NCBI GenBank assembly: GCA_002722255.1
Contig: PBLD01000001.1
Span: 998,311 to 1,062,310 of the forward strand
From: Winogradskyella sp.
GTDB taxonomy: Bacteria > Bacteroidota > Bacteroidia > Flavobacteriales > Flavobacteriaceae
Direction of reading: 5' to 3'
DNA length: 64,000 nt
A model generated the notes under the pieces. The model saw nothing but the letters and a program-made list of their open reading frames with translations, did not search any database and was not told where the DNA came from. Position numbers and translations under genes: made by a program. Below are positions 51,018-58,613 of this stretch, in pieces (position 1 is the first letter of the stretch; each line of letters starts with the position of its first letter).

Positions 51018-52091
51018 ATGGCAGATTTTCATAAATTAAGAATAAAAGATATTTATAAGGAAACTAAAGATACATCCGTTGTAACTTTTGATATTCCTGA
51101 AGCGTTGCAAGACGAATTTAAATTCTCGCAAGGGCAACATTTAACGCTTAAGGCACTAATTAATGGCGAAGATGTGCGTCGTTCATACTCGTTATGTTCT
51201 AATCCATTTGATAACGAATGGAAAGTGGCAGTCAAAGAAATTCCAGGAGGGAAATTCTCAACCTTTGTCAATAGCACTTTAAAAACAGGAGACGAGCTAG
51301 ATGTTATGGCACCTAGCGGAACATTTGGCGTAGATTGTAATGCAGACAATGCTAAAAACTATCTGTTCTTTGCAGCAGGAAGTGGTATCACACCAATTCT
51401 TTCAATGATTAAAGCGCATTTGGCAGCAGAGCCAAACTCAACTTGTAAGCTGTTTTATGTCAATAGAACAGCAAAATCCATTATCTTTAAGGAAGCCTTA
51501 GAGCAATTAAGAAATGCCTATTTCGGTCGTTTGGAAATCTATTATTTCCTAACCAAAGAAAAGCGAGATATTGAGTTGTTCAATGGTCGTTTTGATGATG
51601 AAAAAATGAAAGTGCTCACCAAAACATTCATTGATATTCCAGATACAAGCGAAGTGTTTTTATGTGGACCAGAAGATATGGTCAATTACGTGAGTAATTA
51701 TCTGGCTGAAGCAGGTTTACCAAAAGATTTAATTCATTTCGAATTATTTGTAAAAGGCCTAACCGAAGAAGATAAAAAACGTGTTGAGCGTTTATCAGAA
51801 CAAAAAATTGATGGTGTCGAAGTTGTTGTTATCGATGGCGGAAAAGAATTCCGTTTTACAATGCAGCAAGACGATGATAATATTTTAGATGGAGCACTTA
51901 TAGCAGGAGCAGATTTACCATTTGCGTGCAAAGGAGGCGTTTGTAGTACCTGTAAGTGTCAAGTAATGGAAGGTGAAGTTGAAATGAAAATCAACTATGC
52001 GCTAGAAGAAGATGAAGTTGCACAAAACTATGTATTAAGCTGTCAAGCAGTCCCAACTACTAAAAGAGTAGTGGTCGATTTCGACGTTTAA
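51018..52091 (+). CDS. paaE: Phenylacetyl-CoA epoxidase reductase subunit
   Basis: 357 aa electron-transfer subunit of the ring epoxidase. Domains in order: FAD-binding (about 5-110, RRSYSLCSNPF), NAD(P)H-binding (GSGITPILSMIKA, about 118-235), and a C-terminal plant-type [2Fe-2S] domain, CKGGVCSTCKCQ plus the distal Cys in LSCQAVP. It carries electrons from NADPH to the PaaA di-iron centre. First structural gene, 112 bases after the TetR gene, with operators between. In E. coli paaE follows paaD, so the gene order here is different. Confidence 0.93.
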   Translation: MADFHKLRIKDIYKETKDTSVVTFDIPEALQDEFKFSQGQHLTLKALINGEDVRRSYSLCSNPFDNEWKVAVKEIPGGKFSTFVNSTLKTGDELDVMAPSGTFGVDCNADNAKNYLFFAAGSGITPILSMIKAHLAAEPNSTCKLFYVNRTAKSIIFKEALEQLRNAYFGRLEIYYFLTKEKRDIELFNGRFDDEKMKVLTKTFIDIPDTSEVFLCGPEDMVNYVSNYLAEAGLPKDLIHFELFVKGLTEEDKKRVERLSEQKIDGVEVVVIDGGKEFRFTMQQDDDNILDGALIAGADLPFACKGGVCSTCKCQVMEGEVEMKINYALEEDEVAQNYVLSCQAVPTTKRVVVDFDV

Positions 52092-52104
52092 ATAAAGATT
52101 TGTT

Positions 52105-52126
52105 ATTCCTACTTAGGTTGGAATCT
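52105..52126. repeat. Degenerate hairpin of the interspersed palindrome family
   Basis: ATTCCTACTTAGGTTGGAAT followed by CT. It resembles the ATTCC...GGAATCT palindromes elsewhere in the cluster, with imperfect arms. Lies in the paaE-paaA gap. Confidence 0.5.
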
Positions 52127-52161
52127 CAATATATATTGAAAAAGAAAAATTAAGTTTCACC

Positions 52162-52196
52162 AGCTAAAAGCAATAAGCTAATAGCCAAAAGCTAAA
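52162..52196 (+). repeat. Heptamer array abutting the paaA start (5 units)
   Basis: Five consecutive 7-base units: AGCTAAA, AGCAATA, AGCTAAT, AGCCAAA, AGCTAAA, followed by AGAA and then the paaA ATG at 52201. Period 7 is continuous. It replaces any Shine-Dalgarno sequence. Confidence 0.85.
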
Positions 52197-52200
52197 AGAA

Positions 52201-53157
52201 ATGAGTGAAGAACAAATAAAAAACCTAGAAGAGCAATTTGAAGAGCGTATCGCTCGCGACGAAAAAATTGAACCTAAAGACTGGATGCCAGAAAAATATC
52301 GTCAAACGCATATTAGGCAAATCAGTCAGCACGCACATTCCGAAATTGTAGGAATGTTACCAGAAGGAAACTGGATTACTCGTGCGCCATCCTTACGTCG
52401 TAAAGTAGCCTTATTGGCAAAAGTGCAAGACGAAGCTGGCCACGGATTATACTTATACAGTGCTTGCGAAACATTAGGAATCTCGCGAGACGAGTTATAC
52501 GAACAATTGCATTCAGGTAAGGCAAAATATTCTTCCATATTCAATTACCCAACAGTAACTTGGGCAGATATGGGAGCTATAGGTTGGTTGGTAGATGGTG
52601 CAGCCATTATCAATCAAGTGCCACTTTGCAGTACCTCTTTTGGTCCTTATGCAAGAGCAATGGTGCGCGTGTGTAAAGAAGAAAGTTTTCACCAGCGTCA
52701 AGGTTACGAAATTATGCTAAAGCTTTGTAATGGAACACCGGAACAAAAAGAAATGGCGCAAGATGCACTTAACCGTTGGTGGTGGCCAAGTTTAATGATG
52801 TTAGGTCCAACTGATGATATGTCAGTTCACACCGAACAATCAATGAAATGGAAATTGAAACGAAAAACCAATGACGAGTTACGTCAGCAGTTTATTGACC
52901 AAACAGTGCCACAAGCTGATATTTTAGGATTAACAATTCCAGACCCAGATTTAAAATGGAACGAAGAGCGTCAGAGCTATGATTTCGGAGAAATTGATTG
53001 GGATGAATTCTGGCAAGTCGTAAAAGGTCACGGACCAATGAACAAAGCACGAATGAAAGCAAGAGTTGGCGCTTGGGAACGTGGCGAATGGGTTAGAGAC
53101 GCAGCAATGGCTCACGCAGAAAAACAACAAGAAAGAAAAAACAAACAAGTAGTATAA
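52201..53157 (+). CDS. paaA: Phenylacetyl-CoA epoxidase catalytic subunit
   Basis: 318 aa ferritin-like di-iron oxygenase subunit that epoxidises the aromatic ring of phenylacetyl-CoA. Iron ligands fall in [16 protein letters not shown] and [33 protein letters not shown] and [12 protein letters not shown] are strongly conserved in PaaA. The C-terminus is lysine/glutamine-rich. Full length. The start is preceded directly by a five-unit heptamer array. Confidence 0.95.
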   Translation: MSEEQIKNLEEQFEERIARDEKIEPKDWMPEKYRQTHIRQISQHAHSEIVGMLPEGNWITRAPSLRRKVALLAKVQDEAGHGLYLYSACETLGISRDELYEQLHSGKAKYSSIFNYPTVTWADMGAIGWLVDGAAIINQVPLCSTSFGPYARAMVRVCKEESFHQRQGYEIMLKLCNGTPEQKEMAQDALNRWWWPSLMMLGPTDDMSVHTEQSMKWKLKRKTNDELRQQFIDQTVPQADILGLTIPDPDLKWNEERQSYDFGEIDWDEFWQVVKGHGPMNKARMKARVGAWERGEWVRDAAMAHAEKQQERKNKQVV

Positions 53158-53164
53158 TCAGAAG

Positions 53165-53207
53165 GTTAGACTCGAGAAATGAGAAATGTATACTGAAAAA
53201 GTCTAAC
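53165..53207. repeat. Inverted repeat in the paaA-paaB gap
   Basis: GTTAGACT (53165-53172) and AGTCTAAC (53200-53207) form an 8-bp stem around a 27-base loop. The right arm overlaps the first unit of the paaB heptamer array. Confidence 0.6.
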
Positions 53208-53236
53208 ATCTAACATCTAATATCTAATGTCTAATA
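53174..53236 (+). repeat. Heptamer array running through the paaB start codon (9 units)
   Basis: Units in phase: GAGAAAT, GAGAAAT, GTATACT, GAAAAAG, then TCTAACA, TCTAACA, TCTAATA, TCTAATG, TCTAATA. The last five are near-identical. The ATG of paaB (53227) is made by the end of unit eight, so codons 1-3 are repeat-derived. Confidence 0.85.
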
Positions 53237-53517
53237 AAAAGAACTGGCCACTTTGGGAGGTTTTCGTAAGAAGTAAAAACGGATTAGAACATCGTCATTT
53301 CGGAAGTCTTCACGCAGCAGATGCAGAAATGGCTTTAGAAAATGCAAGAGATGTTTACACAAGACGTAACGAAGGCGTAAGCATTTGGGTTGTAGAAAGT
53401 AAGCATATTACAGCATCAAACCCAGAGCATAATGGCGAATTATTTGAACCAGCACAAGACAAGGTGTATCGTCATCCAACATTTTATGATTTACCAGACG
53501 ACGTAAAACATATGTAA
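53227..53517 (+). CDS. paaB: Phenylacetyl-CoA epoxidase subunit B
   Basis: 96 aa small structural subunit of the epoxidase. WPLWEVFVRSKNGLEHRHFG, then SLHAADAEMALENARDVYTR and the end DKVYRHPTFYDLPDDVKHM are diagnostic. The start codon lies inside a 7-base tandem repeat, and the next upstream in-frame start is not better. Confidence 0.94.
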   Translation: MSNKKNWPLWEVFVRSKNGLEHRHFGSLHAADAEMALENARDVYTRRNEGVSIWVVESKHITASNPEHNGELFEPAQDKVYRHPTFYDLPDDVKHM

Positions 53518-53530
53518 CAAAGCAAGGCTT

Positions 53531-53558
53531 TGTCATCCTGAACTCGTTTCAGGATCTC
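53531..53558. repeat. Simple hairpin, outer module of the composite palindrome
   Basis: ATCCTGAA (53535-53542) pairs with TTCAGGAT (53548-53555) around loop CTCGT, then CTC. The same arms enclose a second hairpin in the composites at 54431 and 55078. Confidence 0.8.
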
Positions 53559-53574
53559 TTTATTTATGTTAAAT

Positions 53575-53601
53575 GTCACCTTAGCGCAGTCGAAAGGTCT
53601 C
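53575..53601. repeat. Simple hairpin, inner module of the composite palindrome
   Basis: GTCACCTTAGCGCAGTCGAA then AGGTCTC. Arms ACCTT/AAGGT enclose AGCGCAGTCGA. This core AGCGCAGTCGA recurs inside the composites at 54431, 55078 and 55945. Confidence 0.78.
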
Positions 53602-53614
53602 AATTTGATTAAAA

Positions 53615-54370
53615 ATGAAAAACAAAAACCTATATAACTACATCCTAGGAATCGCAGACAACAGCCTAATTCTCGGTCAGAGATTAGGAGAGCTTTGCGG
53701 TCACGGACCAAGTTTAGAAACAGATATCGCGTGCACTAATATGTCGTTAGATTTATTAGGGCAAGTGCGTAGTTATTATCAATATGCAGCGAAGATAGCC
53801 GGAGATGGTAGAACAGAAGATGATATCGCAATGCTTCGTAAAGAACGCGAATACTTCAATGTGTTATTGGTAGAGCAACCAAATACCGATTTTGGGTACA
53901 CAATGGCAAGACAATTCTTATTCGATGTATATCATTTTTTAATGCTAACCGAATTAGAAAAAAGTACTGATTTAAATCTGTCTGCAATTGCAAAAAAATC
54001 CATCAAAGAAGTGAGTTACCACAAGCGTTTCTCATCCGATTGGATTAAGCGATTAGGAGATGGTACTGAAGAAAGTCATAGTCGTATTCAAACCGCAATA
54101 AATGATTTATGGACGTATACCGATGAGTTATTCCATCAAACCGAAGCTGATAAAGCTATGGTTGCTGAAGGCGTTGGAGTAGATGTTACTAAATTAAAAG
54201 ATGCTTATTACGAAGAAGTAAATGCAGTTTTAGAAGAAGCAACGTTAAGCGTTCCAGAAAGCAAATATTTTCAAAAAGGAGGAAAGCAAGGCATTCATAC
54301 CGAACATATGGGTTACTTGCTAGCCGATTTACAATATATGCAACGCACCTATCCAAATATGGAATGGTAA
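53615..54370 (+). CDS. paaC: Phenylacetyl-CoA epoxidase subunit C
   Basis: 251 aa structural subunit, a ferritin-fold partner that stabilises PaaA but lacks catalytic iron by family knowledge. YILGIADNSLILGQRLGELC, ISYH-like segment EVSYHKRFSSDWIKRLGDGT and the end HTEHMGYLLADLQYMQRTYP are characteristic. Full length. Two hairpin repeats precede it and two follow it. Confidence 0.94.
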   Translation: MKNKNLYNYILGIADNSLILGQRLGELCGHGPSLETDIACTNMSLDLLGQVRSYYQYAAKIAGDGRTEDDIAMLRKEREYFNVLLVEQPNTDFGYTMARQFLFDVYHFLMLTELEKSTDLNLSAIAKKSIKEVSYHKRFSSDWIKRLGDGTEESHSRIQTAINDLWTYTDELFHQTEADKAMVAEGVGVDVTKLKDAYYEEVNAVLEEATLSVPESKYFQKGGKQGIHTEHMGYLLADLQYMQRTYPNMEW

Positions 54371-54373
54371 CAA

Positions 54374-54393
54374 ATTCCTGCGAAAGCAGGAAT
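54374..54393. repeat. Perfect hairpin ATTCCTGC-GAAA-GCAGGAAT
   Basis: 8-bp arms and a GAAA tetraloop, followed by CT. The same palindrome, with loop GAAG, stands before the GIY-YIG gene (59019), and in inverted form after it (59384). Here it has no nuclease gene beside it. Confidence 0.85.
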
Positions 54394-54430
54394 CTAAAAA
54401 AGAGAAATTGAATTTTGTTTAGAAACAATA

Positions 54431-54483
54431 TGTCATCCTGAACTGTCACACTGAGCGCAGTCGAAGTGTTGTTTCAGGATCTC
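54431..54483. repeat. Composite (hairpin-within-hairpin) palindrome, copy 1
   Basis: Outer arms ATCCTGAA (54435-54442) and TTCAGGAT (54473-54480); inside the loop, arms ACACT (54448-54452) and AGTGT (54465-54469) enclose GAGCGCAGTCGA. Ends in CTC. Lies between paaC and paaD. Confidence 0.85.
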
Positions 54484-54568
54484 ATTCGTCAATTCGAGTG
54501 ATTTGTGAAGAATGAACAAATTGTATCGAGAAGCATTTTAGTGAAAATTCCTGTTTTAAGAAAAAATA

Positions 54569-55069
54569 ATGACAACAACGGAGGAGCATATCAACCCAAA
54601 ACTGGTTTCAATTCTAGAGTCTATTTCAGACCCAGAAATCCCAGTATTATCCATTATGGATATGGGTGTTGTGCGTTCTGCTGTTATCGAAAATGATATT
54701 GTAAAAATCGAAATCACACCAACGTATAGTGGCTGTCCTGCAATGGATGTTATCGGAGACGATATCAAGCGCGCAATGCAAAAAGCAGGTTATAAAGCTG
54801 AAGTAGATTTGATTTTACATCCAGCTTGGACAACCGATTGGATTACGCCAAGAGGCAGAAAAGCACTCGAAGATTACGGAATTGCAGCACCATTAGATGC
54901 CGAAGCCGATAAGTCCGTGTTACTAGAAGGAAAACAATTAGTAAAATGTCCGCAATGCGGAAGTAAAAATACAAAAATGGTAAGTCAATTTGGTTCAACA
55001 GCCTGCAAAGCACAATTTCAGTGTGAGGACTGCCAAGAACCATTTGATTATTTTAAATGTTTGAAGTGA
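54569..55069 (+). CDS. paaD: Phenylacetate pathway protein PaaD (MIP18/DUF59 plus zinc ribbon)
   Basis: 166 aa. The N-terminal DUF59 domain (about 8-95): ESISDPEIPVLSIMDMGVV and TPTYSGCPAMDVIGDD. The C-terminal Cys pairs CPQCGSKNT and CEDCQEPFDYFKC form a zinc- or cluster-binding ribbon. By family it helps mature the iron centre of the epoxidase. The 198-base gap before it contains two palindromes and no gene. Confidence 0.93.
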   Translation: MTTTEEHINPKLVSILESISDPEIPVLSIMDMGVVRSAVIENDIVKIEITPTYSGCPAMDVIGDDIKRAMQKAGYKAEVDLILHPAWTTDWITPRGRKALEDYGIAAPLDAEADKSVLLEGKQLVKCPQCGSKNTKMVSQFGSTACKAQFQCEDCQEPFDYFKCLK

Positions 55070-55077
55070 CAACTTGT

Positions 55078-55130
55078 TGTCATCCTGAACTGTCACACTG
55101 AGCGCAGTCGAAGTGTTGTTTCAGGATCTC
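55078..55130. repeat. Composite palindrome, copy 2
   Basis: Identical over its full length to copy 1 (54431-54483): same outer ATCCTGAA/TTCAGGAT and inner ACACT/AGTGT arms. It lies between paaD and paaG. Identity suggests recent spread. Confidence 0.88.
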
Positions 55131-55156
55131 ATTAAGATTAATAATTATAAAAAAAT

Positions 55157-55936
55157 ATGAGTTCAATAGAACTAAAAATAGAAAACAACATAGCCTACAT
55201 CACACTAAACCGACCAGAAGTTTTTAACAGCTTCAACCGTGAAATGGCATTAAACCTACAGCAAGTTTTTGACGATTGCGAAAGTAATTCAGAAGTAAGA
55301 GCAATAGTACTAACCGGAAATGGAAAAGCATTTTGCGCAGGTCAAGACTTAAAAGAAGTGACGAGTCCGGAGTTAAATCCAGGATTCAAGAAAATTCTAG
55401 AAGAGCATTACAACCCAATCATTACCAGAATTAGAAACATTAAGAAACCAATCATTGGTGCGATAAATGGCGTAGCAGCTGGTGCAGGAGCAAACATCGC
55501 ATTGGCTTGTGATATCGTTGTGGCTCACGAAAAAGTAAGTTTCATTCAAGCGTTCAGTTTAATAGGTTTGATTCCTGATAGTGCAGGAACGTTCTTTTTG
55601 CCACGATTAATAGGTTTTCAAAAAGCATCAGCATTAGCGATGTTAGGCGATAAAGTGTCTGCCGATGAAGCTGAAAAAATGGGAATGATTTACAAAGTGT
55701 TGCCATTAGAAAACTTTGAAGAAGACGTGAATAAGTTAGCCTTGAAACTTGCTAATATGCCAACATTAGCTTTAGGGAAAATAAAGGAAGCGTTTAATCA
55801 ATCTTTAACCAATAATTTGGAGGAGCAATTAGCTCTAGAATCAAAATTACAAATAGAAGCAGCCCAAACGAAAGATTACGAAGAAGGTGTTTCAGCATTT
55901 GTAGAAAAACGTAAACCAACTTTTAAAGGAAAATAA
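55157..55936 (+). CDS. paaG: Enoyl-CoA hydratase/isomerase, probable epoxyphenylacetyl-CoA isomerase
   Basis: 259 aa crotonase-fold enzyme. Oxyanion-hole segments are AFCAGQDLKEV and GVAAGAGANIALACDIVVA. LIPDSAGTFFLPRLIGFQKA matches the PaaG type, which isomerises the ring epoxide to the oxepin, rather than PaaF, which hydrates 2,3-dehydroadipyl-CoA. PaaG is preferred by resemblance; a separate PaaF is not in the window. Confidence 0.87.
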   Translation: MSSIELKIENNIAYITLNRPEVFNSFNREMALNLQQVFDDCESNSEVRAIVLTGNGKAFCAGQDLKEVTSPELNPGFKKILEEHYNPIITRIRNIKKPIIGAINGVAAGAGANIALACDIVVAHEKVSFIQAFSLIGLIPDSAGTFFLPRLIGFQKASALAMLGDKVSADEAEKMGMIYKVLPLENFEEDVNKLALKLANMPTLALGKIKEAFNQSLTNNLEEQLALESKLQIEAAQTKDYEEGVSAFVEKRKPTFKGK

Positions 55937-55944
55937 TTTAGGTC

Positions 55945-55998
55945 TGTCATCCCGAAATGTCGCACTGAGCGCAGTCGAAGTGTTGAATACAGGATCTC
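55945..55998. repeat. Composite palindrome, copy 3, decayed outer stem
   Basis: TGTCATCCCGAAATGTCGCA then the shared core CTGAGCGCAGTCGAAGTGTTG and CAGGATCTC. The inner stem and core are kept; the outer arms no longer pair fully (ATCCCGAA versus TACAGGAT). Lies between paaG and the PLP-lyase gene. Confidence 0.8.
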
Positions 55999-56005
55999 AC
56001 CAATT

Positions 56006-56941
56006 ATGAACAAAGAACTTCTCATACAAACCCACCAAAGAATAAAACCATTTATTCACAAAACACCTATGTTAACATCACAATTATTAGATGAAATAGC
56101 AGGTTGTAATGTGTTTTTTAAATGCGAAAACTTTCAGAAAATGGGTGCGTTTAAAATGAGAGGTGCTGCAAACGCGATTTTATCGCTTTCTGATGAAGAA
56201 AGACAAAACGGAGTCGTAACACATTCTTCAGGTAATTTTGCTCAAGCTGTTTCATTGGCAGCTAATAAAATTGGTGTTAAGGCATATATCGTGATGCCAG
56301 AAAATGCGCCACAAGCAAAAAAGAATGGTGTTAAAACCTATGGAGGCGAAATTATAGAATGTGAATCCACAGCCGAAGCGAGAGAGTTCACGGCCAATAA
56401 AATTCAGAAAGAAACCAAAGCCTCATTTCTACATCCATCTAATCAAGATGAAGTCATATACGGCAATGCGACAGCAGCAATGGAGTTGTTAGAGGCGCAG
56501 CCTAATCTTAATGTAGTTATAACCCCAGTTGGAGGTGGTGGATTATTAGCAGGTACAGCTTTAGCTGTTAATCAGTTTACATCAAATTGCAAAATAATAG
56601 GTGCAGAACCAATGGAAGTCGATGATGCGTATCGTTCTTTAAAATCAGGTAAGATTGAAAAAAACGAAAGCACAAATACCATTGCAGATGGTTTAAAAAC
56701 CTATTTAGGCGACCGTAATTTTCCAATTATAAAAACTTTGGTTGATAAAATTATCAGAGTTGAAGAACAAGAAATTAAAGAGGCTATGCGACTCATTTGG
56801 GAACGAATGAAAATAGTTGTAGAGCCGTCAAGCGCAGTAGCTTTTGCGGCTGTTTTAAAGAACAAAGAAGAATTTAAAAATAAAAACGTCGGAATTATCA
56901 TTTCTGGCGGAAATGTAGATGTGAAGAATTTACCATTCTGA
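56006..56941 (+). CDS. PLP-dependent threonine/serine dehydratase or serine racemase-like enzyme
   Basis: 311 aa fold-type II PLP enzyme. PLP Lys is in KCENFQKMGAFKMRGAANAI, the substrate loop is THSSGNFAQAV, and the phosphate loop is VVITPVGGGGLLAGTALA. No ACT regulatory domain, so it is catabolic or racemase-like. It makes 2-oxoacids from Thr/Ser or interconverts Ser isomers. It has no obvious step in phenylacetate degradation, though it is embedded in the cluster. Confidence 0.87.
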   Translation: MNKELLIQTHQRIKPFIHKTPMLTSQLLDEIAGCNVFFKCENFQKMGAFKMRGAANAILSLSDEERQNGVVTHSSGNFAQAVSLAANKIGVKAYIVMPENAPQAKKNGVKTYGGEIIECESTAEAREFTANKIQKETKASFLHPSNQDEVIYGNATAAMELLEAQPNLNVVITPVGGGGLLAGTALAVNQFTSNCKIIGAEPMEVDDAYRSLKSGKIEKNESTNTIADGLKTYLGDRNFPIIKTLVDKIIRVEEQEIKEAMRLIWERMKIVVEPSSAVAFAAVLKNKEEFKNKNVGIIISGGNVDVKNLPF

Positions 56942-56982
56942 TTAACGATTGTAGATTTTTGATGTTAGAATTAAGATTTTAA
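56941..56982 (+). repeat. Heptamer array upstream of the four-helix-bundle gene
   Basis: Units in phase: ATTAACG, ATTGTAG, ATTTTTG, ATGTTAG, AATTAAG, ATTTTAA (pattern ATnnnnG). The first units recur downstream of the gene at 57357. Confidence 0.75.
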
Positions 56983-56997
56983 ACGAATAGTAATATA

Positions 56998-57357
56998 ATG
57001 AGGCCAAATCAGTTAGAAGATAGACTTATTCAATTTGCAATAGATGTTATTCTTTTATGTAAATCTATTGATAAATCCTTTGCTTCCGAGCATTTGACAA
57101 AGCAATTAATTCGTTCAGCGACATCTTCAGCATTGAATTATGGCGAAGCTAGAAGTGGAGAATCTACAAGGGATTTTTTACATAAAATGAAAATTTGTCT
57201 GAAAGAGTTGAGAGAATCTTACATAAATCTTAGAATTCAGAAAGGGGCTAAAATACTTTCAGATGTGCAAAATCTAGAAAAATTAATGAAAGAAAATGAT
57301 GAGTTGATTTCAATATTTGTTTCGAGTATCAAAACAGCGTCAAATAAATTAAAATGA
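56998..57357 (+). CDS. Four-helix-bundle protein (23S rRNA intervening-sequence family)
   Basis: 119 aa. RLIQFAIDVILLCKSIDKSF, SATSSALNYGEARSGESTRD and LRESYINLRIQKGAK match the four-helix-bundle family first known from intervening sequences in bacterial 23S rRNA. The family also includes diversity-retroelement accessory proteins (Avd). Here it stands alone, with no reverse transcriptase and no rRNA, between a PLP-lyase gene and paaH, flanked by directly repeated heptamer arrays. Probably an inserted accessory unit. Confidence 0.88.
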   Translation: MRPNQLEDRLIQFAIDVILLCKSIDKSFASEHLTKQLIRSATSSALNYGEARSGESTRDFLHKMKICLKELRESYINLRIQKGAKILSDVQNLEKLMKENDELISIFVSSIKTASNKLK

Positions 57358-57405
57358 TTAACGATTGGCGATTTTAGAAGTGAAATCAAAAAATCAAAAA
57401 TTTTA
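57357..57405 (+). repeat. Heptamer array downstream of the four-helix-bundle gene
   Basis: ATTAACG, ATTGGCG, ATTTTAG in phase, then AAGTGAA, ATCAAAA, AATCAAA, AATTTTA. GATTAACGATTG (57356) also occurs at 56940, forming a 12-bp direct repeat that brackets the gene; over 20 bases 17 or 18 match. Confidence 0.7.
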
Positions 57406-57424
57406 TGGAAATAACTAAGGAAAA

Positions 57425-57459
57425 TCAAAAATCAAAAATCAAAAATCAGCAATCGACAA
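57425..57459 (+). repeat. Heptamer array abutting the paaH start (5 units)
   Basis: TCAAAAA three times, TCAGCAA, TCGACAA; the last A is the first base of the paaH ATG (57459). An ATG at 57405 in the same frame would translate the array as NQKSKIKNQQST. Confidence 0.85.
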
Positions 57460-58613
57460 TGGTTGTCGGAATAATAGGTTCAGGAACAATGGGAAGCGGT
57501 ATCGCTCAAGTAGCGGCAACTGCTGGTTGTTGTGTAAAATTATACGATACTAACCAAGCGGCTTTAGACAAAGCTAAAGCAAGTCTTGAAAAAATATTAA
57601 ATAGACTCATAGAAAAAGGTCGAATAGATACTGAAGAAAAAAACAGAATTCAGTCAAATATCAGGTATGTCGATAGTGTAAAAGCATTAGCAGATTCAAA
57701 TCTTACGATTGAAGCTATCGTCGAAAATATCGATATCAAGAAGAAAGTCTTTTCAGAATTGGAAAGCTATGTTGCGGAAGATTGTATTATCGCTTCAAAC
57801 ACATCAAGCTTATCCATAGCATCCATAGCATCATCATTGCAAAAACCAGAGCGCTGCATCGGAATTCACTTTTTCAACCCAGCACCATTAATGAAATTGG
57901 TTGAGGTCATTCCAGCAGTACAAACCTCAAAAGAAGTTTTAGATAAGTCTGTTGAAACCATAAAAAGTTGGAAGAAAACAGTAGCTGTTGCCAAGGATAC
58001 ACCAGGTTTTATCGTAAACCGTGTGGCGCGACCATTTTACGGAGAAGCCCTACGTATTTATGAAGAAGGCATTGCTGATTTTGAAACCATTGACCATAGT
58101 TTAAAAACATTGGGAGGTTTCAGAATGGGACCATTCGAATTAATGGATTTTATAGGAAACGATGTTAATTACACAGTAACGGAAACCGTATTTACAGCCT
58201 TTTATTTCGACCCAAGATACAAACCGAGTTTCACACAAAAGCGTTTAAGTGAAGCAGGCTATTTAGGAAGAAAAACAGGAAAAGGTTACTATGATTATTC
58301 TGAAGGTGCTGTAAAGCAAGAACCAAAACAAGATAAAGAATTAGCACAAACCATTTTCGACCGTGTTCTAGTAATGCTCATCAACGAAGCAGCAGACGCT
58401 TTGTTTTTAAACATCGCATCAGCAGAAGATATAGACAACGCAATGACTAAAGGTGTTAATTATCCAAAAGGATTATTAGCTTGGGCAGATGAAAAAGGCA
58501 TTGATTGGTGCGTAGCTAAACTAGATGAATTATACAATGAATATCACGAAGACCGTTACCGTTGCAGTCCATTGTTGCGTAAAATGAATAAAGAAAATAA
58601 AACATTCTTTTAA
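57459..58613 (+). CDS. paaH: 3-hydroxyacyl-CoA dehydrogenase of the phenylacetate pathway
   Basis: 384 aa from the ATG at 57459. The frame opens earlier (ATG 57405), but those 18 residues come from a tandem repeat and the NAD motif VVGIIGSGTMGSGIAQVAA should start at the N-terminus. CIGIHFFNPAPLMKLVEVIP and DTPGFIVNRVARPFYGEAL are the family signatures, and two C-terminal helical domains follow (GRKTGKGYYDYS at the junction). Oxidises 3-hydroxyadipyl-CoA. It overlaps paaI by one base. Confidence 0.92.
   Translation: MVVGIIGSGTMGSGIAQVAATAGCCVKLYDTNQAALDKAKASLEKILNRLIEKGRIDTEEKNRIQSNIRYVDSVKALADSNLTIEAIVENIDIKKKVFSELESYVAEDCIIASNTSSLSIASIASSLQKPERCIGIHFFNPAPLMKLVEVIPAVQTSKEVLDKSVETIKSWKKTVAVAKDTPGFIVNRVARPFYGEALRIYEEGIADFETIDHSLKTLGGFRMGPFELMDFIGNDVNYTVTETVFTAFYFDPRYKPSFTQKRLSEAGYLGRKTGKGYYDYSEGAVKQEPKQDKELAQTIFDRVLVMLINEAADALFLNIASAEDIDNAMTKGVNYPKGLLAWADEKGIDWCVAKLDELYNEYHEDRYRCSPLLRKMNKENKTFF

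Noticed and set aside
57405-57458. Longer N-terminus for paaH (ATG 57405)
   Set aside because: The added 18 residues are the translation of the TCAAAAA heptamer array, and the NAD-binding motif should lie right at the start. Kept only as an alternative.
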